From positions 1,054,001 to 1,118,000 of the forward strand of contig NZ_FNGV01000001.1 in assembly GCF_900103215.1 (NCBI RefSeq): a stretch of 64,000 nt of DNA, in the 5' to 3' direction. Source of the stretch: Kriegella aquimaris. Its GTDB lineage: Bacteria; Bacteroidota; Bacteroidia; Flavobacteriales; Flavobacteriaceae. A program made the position numbers and the translations under genes. The notes under the pieces were generated by a model, which worked only from the letters and a program-made list of their open reading frames with translations, was not told the DNA's origin and ran no database searches. This document shows positions 37,119 to 44,046 of the stretch, one piece after another. The first letter of the stretch is position 1. Each line of letters begins with the position of its first letter.

Positions 37119-37165
37119 GCAGTTGTTTTCCTTTATAGATAAGTAATTTGTATCGGGATTAGAAT

Positions 37166-37193
37166 CAAAAAACCCCGAGGTTGTGCCTCGGGG
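37166..37193 (-). terminator. rho-independent terminator after copy A3
   Basis: Perfect stem CCCCGAGG-cacaa-CCTCGGGG with a T-run on the minus strand, essentially identical to the terminator after copy A2. Confidence 0.92.
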
Positions 37194-37227
37194 AGTTTCA
37201 TTGAAATGAAATAAAATGTATGATACC

Positions 37228-37395
37228 TTAGAAGGCAAAACCGGTAGATACCCTAAAGACGAACGCATAAAGCACCACGGCGTACATTGCGAAACCGAAC
37301 CAGGCGAATGCCTTGAAATAGTTTTTAACAATCATACTGCCCAAGTTTCTAAAACCATCGTTGTAAATCTCTCTTATGTTATGTAAAGTATCCAT
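37228..37395 (-). CDS. small single-pass membrane protein, family A copy 3
   Basis: 55 aa: starts MDTLHNIREIYNDGF and is otherwise identical in protein to copy 2, while the DNA differs at several synonymous positions. It lies downstream of the 39-aa gene B2 on the same strand with a ~175 bp gap, and is followed by its own terminator. The B2-A3 order is mirrored by B1-A1. Confidence 0.87.
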   Translation of the reverse strand: MDTLHNIREIYNDGFRNLGSMIVKNYFKAFAWFGFAMYAVVLYAFVFRVSTGFAF

Positions 37396-37569
37396 AGTAT
37401 TTATTTTTTAAAAGTTGGTATCGGTAAAATTTTATAGTGCAAAATATTTTTTCGTAGAAAGCAATGTGATGTCCTATAATTCTGTTTCAAACTCTTGTTG
37501 CCGTGCCATTGCACGAAACTACTGCCGGCCAAAACCCGAATATGGGTATTGTACTCAACATATGTTTGA

Positions 37570-37689
37570 TTATGAGAATTGGCCGGTAGTCGAATTAATC
37601 GCGTTGAAAACTAACAGCAGGTAGCTAACGCTACAAATAACGGCTGCCAAAAAGGAAATCGAGGGAATTATTATATCAATATTTTTCAT
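37570..37689 (-). CDS. very small single-pass membrane protein, family B copy 2
   Basis: 39 aa: starts MKNIDIIIPSISFLAA, contains VICSVSYLLLVFNAI and ends STTGQFS. It is a paralogue of the gene at 36099-36218. Its last codons form one arm of an inverted repeat (TTGGCCGGTAGT against ACTAC-t-GCCGGCCAA near 37519-37533), which could stall or terminate transcription before copy A3. Function unknown. Confidence 0.7.
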   Translation of the reverse strand: MKNIDIIIPSISFLAAVICSVSYLLLVFNAINSTTGQFS

Positions 37690-37700
37690 GTTTATAAGAT

Positions 37701-38057
37701 TTGGGGTCTAACAATGCTGTAAAATTACGGCGGATACCAAGACAGTTCGGGAGTTTTTCGATGGATGGACGATTAGTGCAGTCGAATAGGATTTTTCCTA
37801 CTTTAAAGCGGAATAAATGTATTGCCCTACACCCGAACGATACTCCGATTATTACCTTATGGGGCTTCCTCTAGGAAATCGGTATATCGTGAAAGGCTCG
37901 GAAAAGTCTACTCGGCCACCATCAACAAATTAATTATTGGTAGATAGATATTGACATTCCAGTGTAAAGATTCACCAACCATGAATCACGACCTTATATT
38001 ACATATAAAATTTGGACCAAAAGAAATAATAAAGAGCGTGGTACGGTCCAAACCTTA
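37701..38057 (-). promoter_or_regulatory. diverged leader copy L3, upstream of small gene B2
   Basis: Contains GGGGTCTAACAATGCTGTA, ACAGTTCGGGAGTTTTTCGA and GTCGAATAGGATTTTTCCTA, matching the leaders L1 and L2, then a weaker match up to ~37960. ACAGTTCGG fits the published LytTR half-site pattern, but no second half-site at the usual spacing is clear and the other leaders have ATAGTTCGG. The remainder up to the LytTR gene shows nothing else. Confidence 0.5.
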
Positions 38058-38765
38058 CTAAAGCCGGTTCAAACTGCGCATTAGTTCAGATCTATTAGAT
38101 CGGCTCACCGGCACAATATCTTTACCGATTAGAACGCTGTTGTCTTGAATGTCAATAATCTTCTTTGTATTTATGACAAAAGAACGATGAACTTTTAAAA
38201 AGACCTCTTTAGGAAGTTTATCTTCTATCTTTTTTAGGGTGGAATGAACCGTATAGTTCTTAGTATCGGTTTTCAATAGAATATAATCGCCCCTAGCCTC
38301 AACAATCGTTATAGACGGTATATTAACTTTGATAAGCCTACGGTCAATATTAATATAGAGATCATTTACAGACTCATCGGGAACCGGGTTCTTATAGGTT
38401 ACTACCGATTCTTTGTGCAAAGACATAGCTTTCTTCAAACCCTTGTCAAAACGTTCTTGGGTAACGGGTTTAACAAAATAATCAATAATGCATTCATATT
38501 CGAAGGCTTCGAGCGCAAAGTTCTTATCCCCAGTTGTTAATATAATATTCGGAGGATTTTTTAAAGTTCTAACAAAATCAAAACCATTGAAATCGGGCAT
38601 ATGAATGTCTAGAAAAATTAAGTCGACCGAATTGAAATTCAGATACTTGATAGCTTCGATCGCACTAGGGAAACTACCTTGTAAGTTCACGTTCGAGTTA
38701 TTATCCGCCAACTGTTCAATAATAGCCCTGAACGTCTCATCATCATCAATGACAATACAATTCAT
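38058..38765 (-). CDS. LytTR-family DNA-binding response regulator
   Basis: 235 aa. Receiver at ~1-120 with phospho-acceptor D53 in FLDIHMPDFNG and Lys in YFVKPV. LytTR DNA-binding domain at ~135-235 (IDRRLIKVNIPSITIVEARGDYILLKT; VHRSFVINTKKI; VPVSRSNRSEL). Its start overlaps the stop of the upstream HPt gene (ATGA). No histidine kinase gene is on this transcript, so phosphate probably arrives through the HPt protein. The small membrane-protein genes immediately downstream on the same strand are attractive targets. Confidence 0.95.
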   Translation of the reverse strand: MNCIVIDDDETFRAIIEQLADNNSNVNLQGSFPSAIEAIKYLNFNSVDLIFLDIHMPDFNGFDFVRTLKNPPNIILTTGDKNFALEAFEYECIIDYFVKPVTQERFDKGLKKAMSLHKESVVTYKNPVPDESVNDLYINIDRRLIKVNIPSITIVEARGDYILLKTDTKNYTVHSTLKKIEDKLPKEVFLKVHRSFVINTKKIIDIQDNSVLIGKDIVPVSRSNRSELMRSLNRL

Positions 38766-39094
38766 ATTTCTTGATTTTTTTGGTTGGTAAAAAGCAAAAT
38801 GGTCTCTAAAATTTGTTCAAAATCTGCCTCTAAACTTAGATTCTCTTCCCTTAAATTCTGCTCATGATCCGCTGCTAAAAGATAACTTTTTTCAAGGCCG
38901 AAAATACGTATCTTGTGCTTCAGCTTATGAACACCATCAGCAGATTTTTGATATTCTTTCTCCTTAAGATGCAGTTTATAAGATGCTATTTCAGTGGGAA
39001 GTTCACGCGCTACGATTCCCAAAATCTTCTTTACAAATAATATATCTCCCTTAGAAATATTTGTAATATAATCTAGATTCGGGGTTTCGTTCAT
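38762..39094 (-). CDS. HPt (histidine phosphotransfer) domain protein
   Basis: 110 aa, all helical. The HPt motif H-x-L-K-x6-G is satisfied by H56 in VHKLKHKIRIFGL, with G66 at the expected distance. It overlaps the LytTR regulator gene by 4 bp. It should pass phosphate between a hybrid kinase receiver and this regulator. The hybrid kinase could be encoded elsewhere, such as the one at 22.4-24.6 kb, but nothing here proves that pairing. Confidence 0.85.
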   Translation of the reverse strand: MNETPNLDYITNISKGDILFVKKILGIVARELPTEIASYKLHLKEKEYQKSADGVHKLKHKIRIFGLEKSYLLAADHEQNLREENLSLEADFEQILETILLFTNQKNQEI

Positions 39095-39804
39095 ATGTAC
39101 ATATTATTGTTTATTATACAAATTGTAGAGAACAGCCCAGAACTAAATGTTATATTTTCTGAATCTATTCCGATCATATTCTTACGATACATAATATAAG
39201 ATAAAAATAACTACATATAACCTAGAATATCCAAAAAACGGTAAAACTTACTAACTAATTATTTAATAATCTGCTTTCTATACTTACGTTAGAATACAAA
39301 CAACTTTAGACCAATGACATTATAGTGTCGATGAATGGTTTTTACTCCGTAAAAAAGTATAGTAAAATGAATCATTTTCCAAGTTGTTTTTTTAATCAAA
39401 AAAACCGCAAAAAAATGGGCAATATATTCCTTACAAATAAATGCAATGACACTAAAATATGACATAATATTCTAATTATCAATATCTTACAAATAACAAT
39501 TAAAAACATTCACAATATCGGATTTTGGTGATTTTTCTTTAATCATACACAATAAAATTGAAGAATTTTCTTTATTACTAAGTCACCGCTGTACTATAAG
39601 TAGTACATGATTAAAAACCTAGACAAATTAATTATCCGCCAAGTATCAAACTACCAACTTATTCATAACAGATAGAGATGAAAAAATCAAAAGACGCCTT
39701 TTGGTCAAAAAGGTTTAATAATACAATGATAATGGAAGAAATTCTTCTCCTTGTATTAACCGAATCGGACAAGGTTGTATAAAAAACTTCGTGAAACTAT
39801 AAAT
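39095..39804. promoter_or_regulatory. long AT-rich divergent intergenic region
   Basis: About 700 bp between the HPt gene and the beta-barrel gene. It must carry promoters for two divergent signalling transcripts. Except for a possible 34-codon frame near its right end, I see no gene. It is notably AT-rich around 39150-39600. Confidence 0.45.
39678..39782 (+). CDS. possible 34-aa leader peptide
   Basis: Reads MKKSKDAFWSKRFNNTMIME then a hydrophobic stretch ILLLVL and a short polar end. It stops 22 bp before the ATG of the beta-barrel gene. No homologue inside the window supports it, so it may be chance; alternatively it is an upstream leader peptide or part of the 5' leader. Confidence 0.25.
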   Translation: MKKSKDAFWSKRFNNTMIMEEILLLVLTESDKVV

Positions 39805-40539
39805 ATGAGAAGTTTTTCAAATGGTATTCTTTTTCTTTTTCTTTTTTGTCTGTCCCCCTCAACGGTAACTTCTCAATCAGATAAAAAAGCATCATCCCGT
39901 ATTTCTGGCTTTGTTGATTTCAACTTTTATTATGACACTCGAGATTTCAGTGTATTGACCTATAATATCTTGGCCAACCTACCCAAACGATTCCAATATT
40001 TTTCGTTAACTAACTATCAGAGTACAAATAGCTCCTTTGATTTAAACTCGTTTTATGCCGAACACAACTTGCGTTGGGCGCTTCATAAAAATAAACCCGT
40101 CGACCTTACCTTACAATATGTTATGCGCGGAGGTGAAGATAACGATGATTTTCGCCTAGGGATTCGTTGGAGGGCCAATGCATCTAAAAAGCTATCTTCG
40201 TTTTTCAAGAAGCTGAATGCATCATATTCTATCAACCCTATGTTTATTCAGTTCAGAAGAAATACAGCTATAAAATATATGAGCATTATAGAACATGTAT
40301 ACAGAATAAACATTGCCCCTAAAAAATTGGACAGACGCATTTATATCGGGGGCTTTGTAGATCAAAATTTTGTATATGACGGTAATGGTGGACTTTCCTT
40401 TAAATGGGTCACCGAACATCAGCTTGGTCTAAGGATAATTGACGAATTATATGCAATTTTAGAGTATAGAATCAATGACTTCTATGCCAAAGATAATTAC
40501 GGATTTGGGTATGGATTGGAATATAAAATAATTTTCTAA
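39805..40539 (+). CDS. putative outer-membrane beta-barrel protein
   Basis: 244 aa from MRSFSNGILFLFLFCLS, a clear signal peptide ending near SQS; an earlier Met 10 codons upstream lacks the signal layout. The mature part is made of alternating hydrophobic/polar strands with aromatic girdles (GFVDFNFYYDTRDF, YIGGFVDQNFVYD, YAILEYRINDFY) and ends in the aromatic GLEYKIIF, as barrels do. No specific family recognised. It heads an operon with a periplasmic-binding lipoprotein, a kinase and a receiver, so it may channel the sensed ligand. Confidence 0.72.
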   Translation: MRSFSNGILFLFLFCLSPSTVTSQSDKKASSRISGFVDFNFYYDTRDFSVLTYNILANLPKRFQYFSLTNYQSTNSSFDLNSFYAEHNLRWALHKNKPVDLTLQYVMRGGEDNDDFRLGIRWRANASKKLSSFFKKLNASYSINPMFIQFRRNTAIKYMSIIEHVYRINIAPKKLDRRIYIGGFVDQNFVYDGNGGLSFKWVTEHQLGLRIIDELYAILEYRINDFYAKDNYGFGYGLEYKIIF

Positions 40540-40617
40540 AAGAAGTTTTGTCCCCCGAGCTATAATTATAAAACCTATAAATAAAGTACATTGAATATCA
40601 TAATCAGAAGTATCGGA

Positions 40618-41757
40618 ATGGAGCATATCGGTCTAAAGATGTTTGTTATATTGACCTTGTTAGTTTCTCTCATAGGTTGCAAAGAATCTAAATCCGAGGA
40701 AATAAACATTGGTTATATCGGTCCGTTATCTAAGCGTGCCACCGATTTGGGTATTGGCCCATCAAATGCATTGCAACTGGCCGTTGACCAATACAATGCC
40801 TCGCGAAGCGACGATGCCCTCAAAGTAAACCTTTTTATAGAAGATGACCAATGGGAAAAAGACAATGCGCTGCCAGCATACCATAAATTGCGAAAAGAAC
40901 ATGACATTGACATTGTATACATCAGCAACACAGATGGCACTATTGCCTTACAAGATGCAATTCTAAAAGATCAAGTTATTTTGATAAACCCTCTCAATAG
41001 CGACGCCCTCCTTTCAAGTTTGAATCAAAATACATTCAAAATCGCTAAAGCTACGGAGGAAGCCAACGGGCTAATTGCTATACGAATAATAGAACTTGGG
41101 CTTAAAAAAGTTCTGGTACTGACCTATCCTAATGACTATATGAGCCGCGCAGCAACCTCTTGCAAAAGCTTATTAGATAATGTAGGTGTAGAAAATAAGG
41201 TAACTTTAGTCGGCAAAGACGAAACCGATTTTAAAGATGAACTACAAACGGCTAAGGACGCTGGGGTCGACGCTTATGTATTTTTCGGTTATAAAGAATT
41301 CGGCTTTGCTATGAAACAGGCTCGTGACTTAGGTATTGAAGCCCCTTTCTTTGGTTCTACAGTATTATTAGACCCCGAGTTTTTTTCCAATTCCGAGGGT
41401 ACAATTATCGGAACCGAGTGTAGCTTTTTCACCCCTGCCGATGGTAATTACGTGCTTGCCGACGAATTTATGGACAGTTACAAAAATAAATTTGGCTCCT
41501 CTCCCGTTTCAGTATGGCCGGCAATGCAGGCTTACGACGCCATGAATATGGTTTTACAGGAGATAGCAAACATCACCGAAACAAAAAATAGAAATGAAGC
41601 TTTTGATGATTGGCTTCGAAACCGATTATTCGATATCAGCTATTATCAGGGTGTTTGCGGTAATATTTCAATAGCTGAAGATGGTGCTTCAAGGGGTATT
41701 TACTTCTCATTGTACCAATACGCATCCGAAGGAAAGCTTTCTAAAGTTAGAAGATAA
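40618..41757 (+). CDS. type-1 periplasmic-binding (Leu/Ile/Val or amide-binding type) lipoprotein
   Basis: 379 aa from MEHIGLKMF; a TTG 9 codons upstream is possible. The lipobox VSLIGC is followed by KESKSEE. The mature part is a type-1 periplasmic-binding fold: INIGYIGPLSKRATDLGIGP, ALQLAVDQYNA, LKDQVILINPLNSDALL, VLVLTYPNDYMSRAAT, VDAYVFFGYKEFGFAMKQA. No ABC permease or ATPase gene is near. The next gene, 7 bp on, is a histidine kinase, so this is probably the ligand-sensing arm of a two-component system. Confidence 0.88.
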   Translation: MEHIGLKMFVILTLLVSLIGCKESKSEEINIGYIGPLSKRATDLGIGPSNALQLAVDQYNASRSDDALKVNLFIEDDQWEKDNALPAYHKLRKEHDIDIVYISNTDGTIALQDAILKDQVILINPLNSDALLSSLNQNTFKIAKATEEANGLIAIRIIELGLKKVLVLTYPNDYMSRAATSCKSLLDNVGVENKVTLVGKDETDFKDELQTAKDAGVDAYVFFGYKEFGFAMKQARDLGIEAPFFGSTVLLDPEFFSNSEGTIIGTECSFFTPADGNYVLADEFMDSYKNKFGSSPVSVWPAMQAYDAMNMVLQEIANITETKNRNEAFDDWLRNRLFDISYYQGVCGNISIAEDGASRGIYFSLYQYASEGKLSKVRR

Positions 41758-41764
41758 ATAAAAT

Positions 41765-43267
41765 ATGGTTATAGGATCGATTAGAAATAGATTGCTTTTA
41801 GGGTTCGGAACGCTGATATTCGTTTTGTTGATCAATATTGTACTGACACAAATAGCCTCAAGAGAGTCTACGGCAACTTACGAAGAGTTAAGGACGGAAA
41901 TCGTACCGACAATAACCATGCTAGACGAGTATCGTGAGGTCAATAAAGAATTGTTCTTACTTTCGTTAAACAAAGTCTTCGGTCGCCAATCCGATGAGCA
42001 ATATACCAATCGTATGAAAGCGATTACCGAGGTGGTTTTGCCCCATTTTAAAACCAAAGTCTTTTTATTGACTCAAAGCCTCCCCCCAAATGACAAAAAA
42101 ATAAAGATTTCAGAGAATATCATTAAACTTTCGAACCGTTCTATCACTATTGTCAAAGAGATAAATAACCTTTTATTGACCAGAGTAGATTATGATAATA
42201 CACAGAGAATAGGTCAGGTTACCCAAAAAGCAAATCTAGATCTGTCGGATTTAACACAACAAATCGATAACAATCTTTCACTTTTACAAAAAGAATACAA
42301 TACCCGATATGATGCGCATCAAACAGCCCTATCTAAAGAGCTGCACAATCTTTCCGGTATCATTTTTTTAATTGGAATAATAGGTATTCTTCTTGGTTTG
42401 GGCATTGCCTCAGGCATCATAAATTCAATCGTCAGACCAATTAATGCCTTGCAAACATCTGCTCTACAATTGAGTAATGGAAACTTCGATGTGATGGTCA
42501 AAACTAAGGGGAAGGATGAATTGTCCTTGCTTGGTCATTCATTTAACAACATGGCTGAATCTCTTCAGAAAAATTTTGAAGAAATTAAACGAAAGAATAA
42601 AGAACTTGAACAATTCGTATACATTGCATCACACGATTTACAAGAACCGCTGCGAACTCTAAGTAGTTTTACGTCACTTCTCGAAAAAGAATATCCAATA
42701 GAAAAAGATGAGAATTCGAGCACCTATGTAAGATTCATTAATGAGGCTACTAAAAGAATGAGCAGGCTTGTAAAAGGCCTGCTAGACTATAGTCGGATCG
42801 GGTCTACAAAAGAATTATCAGAAGTAGATTGTAATACCTTAATAATGGGAGTTGAAGATGACTTGGCACTCACGATTGGCGATACCGAAACTATATTGAC
42901 TATAGGCAATCTGCCCACCATCAAAGGATATACTACCGAACTTAGACTTCTTTTTCAAAATTTGATAAGCAATGCCATCAAATTTCGAGCAAAAAACAGA
43001 TCACCTCATATCTCAATTTCGGCAGAAATAATACCAGGCTTTTGGAAGTTTTCAGTGAAAGATAATGGCATTGGAATAGAAAATCAATTCCACGAAAGAA
43101 TTTTTGCCATTTTTCAACGTTTACATAACCAAAGTGAGTATAAAGGTACTGGTATAGGCCTCGCCCATTGCCGCAAAGTTGTTGAAATGCACGGTGGTAA
43201 AATTTGGGTAGAATCTATACCAACAGTGGGAAGTACATTTTATTTTACAATTTCAAACAAACAATGA
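41765..43267 (+). CDS. membrane sensor histidine kinase with HAMP domain
   Basis: 500 aa. Membrane helix at ~8-29; periplasmic helical bundle ~30-195 (four-helix or CHASE3-like); second helix ~198-220; HAMP to ~275. HisKA has phospho-His H290 in IASHDLQEPLRTLSSF, of the phytochrome/cyanobacterial type. ATPase motifs are NLISNAIKFRA, DNGIGIE, IFAIFQRLH and GTGIGLAHCRKV. Its stop overlaps the ATG of the receiver gene. It likely reads the upstream binding lipoprotein and passes phosphate to the downstream receiver. Confidence 0.95.
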   Translation: MVIGSIRNRLLLGFGTLIFVLLINIVLTQIASRESTATYEELRTEIVPTITMLDEYREVNKELFLLSLNKVFGRQSDEQYTNRMKAITEVVLPHFKTKVFLLTQSLPPNDKKIKISENIIKLSNRSITIVKEINNLLLTRVDYDNTQRIGQVTQKANLDLSDLTQQIDNNLSLLQKEYNTRYDAHQTALSKELHNLSGIIFLIGIIGILLGLGIASGIINSIVRPINALQTSALQLSNGNFDVMVKTKGKDELSLLGHSFNNMAESLQKNFEEIKRKNKELEQFVYIASHDLQEPLRTLSSFTSLLEKEYPIEKDENSSTYVRFINEATKRMSRLVKGLLDYSRIGSTKELSEVDCNTLIMGVEDDLALTIGDTETILTIGNLPTIKGYTTELRLLFQNLISNAIKFRAKNRSPHISISAEIIPGFWKFSVKDNGIGIENQFHERIFAIFQRLHNQSEYKGTGIGLAHCRKVVEMHGGKIWVESIPTVGSTFYFTISNKQ

Positions 43268-43674
43268 TGACAAAAAAATTCAACTGTATTTTATTAATTG
43301 ACGATGATGAAGCGACAAACTATATCCACAGAAAGGTAATTGAAGAAGTCGATTGCGCCGAGAAAGTAGTTATCGCTCAAAGTGGGCAAGAAGCCCTCGA
43401 TTTTCTTAACGGAAAAGAGAATGACCCCAATTCGCCCATAGATTTGATTTTCTTGGATATTAATATGCCTGCAATGAATGGATGGGAGTTCTTAGAACAT
43501 TACAAAAATTTGGATTCTTCTAAGAAAGCAAAAGGAGTGCTTATTATGTTATCAACCTCGCTCAACCCAGATGACCATGGAAATGCCTCAAAAATTGATG
43601 TTGTAGACGGTTTCCAGACCAAACCTTTAACCGAAGAAAAAATGATTCGTATTCATAAGAACCACTTTTCATAA
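43264..43674 (+). CDS. single-domain response regulator, Rcp1-like
   Basis: 136 aa from the ATG overlapping the kinase stop (ATGA); a longer in-frame start inside the kinase gene is ignored. Receiver residues: LIDDDEATNY, phospho-acceptor D65 in IFLDINMPAMNG, Ser/Thr in MLSTS and Lys in FQTKPL. No output domain. Translationally coupled to the kinase. Confidence 0.94.
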   Translation: MMTKKFNCILLIDDDEATNYIHRKVIEEVDCAEKVVIAQSGQEALDFLNGKENDPNSPIDLIFLDINMPAMNGWEFLEHYKNLDSSKKAKGVLIMLSTSLNPDDHGNASKIDVVDGFQTKPLTEEKMIRIHKNHFS

Positions 43675-44046
43675 AAACTGAAAAAGAAGTTTCTTGTGAC
43701 CTAAAGGGTTGCGTTTATCAAAATCACAGACGTTGTGGCCAAAACCTGACGTTAATTAATTCTTCAACTAGAAATCACACTGTATGAAGAATAGAATAAC
43801 AGCTAAATAAACCGCATAAAGCACTAATGAAATTAGATGTTTTCTGCGGTTTTTCATTTCTAAAATTTAGAATATTTGAATATCCCCATATTAGTGTGTA
43901 ATGCCTAGATTAACCGTAGTCTCTGCCGTATGTCCCAAGTTTGAGGTTATCACCCCCAAATTTAAATTACAACCGAGTAATAGTTCTTAATCATTTAAGA
44001 CCAGTTTGCAATCTCTTGCTGCGGAAATCAGTAATTATATCAATTT
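43675..44046. other. intergenic region between convergent genes
   Basis: 372 bp with no credible gene. Apart from the terminator-like hairpin at 43809-43852 nothing stands out. Confidence 0.4.
43809..43852 (+). terminator. possible terminator, nested hairpin
   Basis: Outer arms AAACCGCA and TGCGGTTT enclose an inner CTAAT-gaa-ATTAG hairpin, and a short T-run follows. It lies 135 bp after the receiver gene and before the convergent receptor gene. Confidence 0.5.

Larger units (their letters stand above)
36231..37397. repeat. tandem direct duplication, period about 590 bp
   Basis: Two adjacent copies, 36231-~36800 and 36821-~37397, each containing in minus-strand order a family A gene, its terminator, and a leader. 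Matching landmarks are offset by 589-597 bp: terminator stems at 36582 and 37173, hairpins at 36484 and 37073, start codons at 36798 and 37395. Identity is highest in the genes, terminators and parts of the leader. Confidence 0.88.

Noticed and set aside
36231-37397. CRISPR array
   Set aside because: The repeats are ~570 bp gene-containing duplications, not short direct repeats with unique spacers; no cas genes.
37415-37624. 69-codon plus-strand frame
   Set aside because: Antisense to the 3' end of the 39-aa gene B2 and its inverted repeat; Cys-rich random-looking translation.
37740-37760. Certain LytTR binding site (ACAGTTCGG)
   Set aside because: One half-site matches the consensus, but the other leaders have ATAGTTCGG and no second half-site at the usual spacing was found; too weak to call as an operator.
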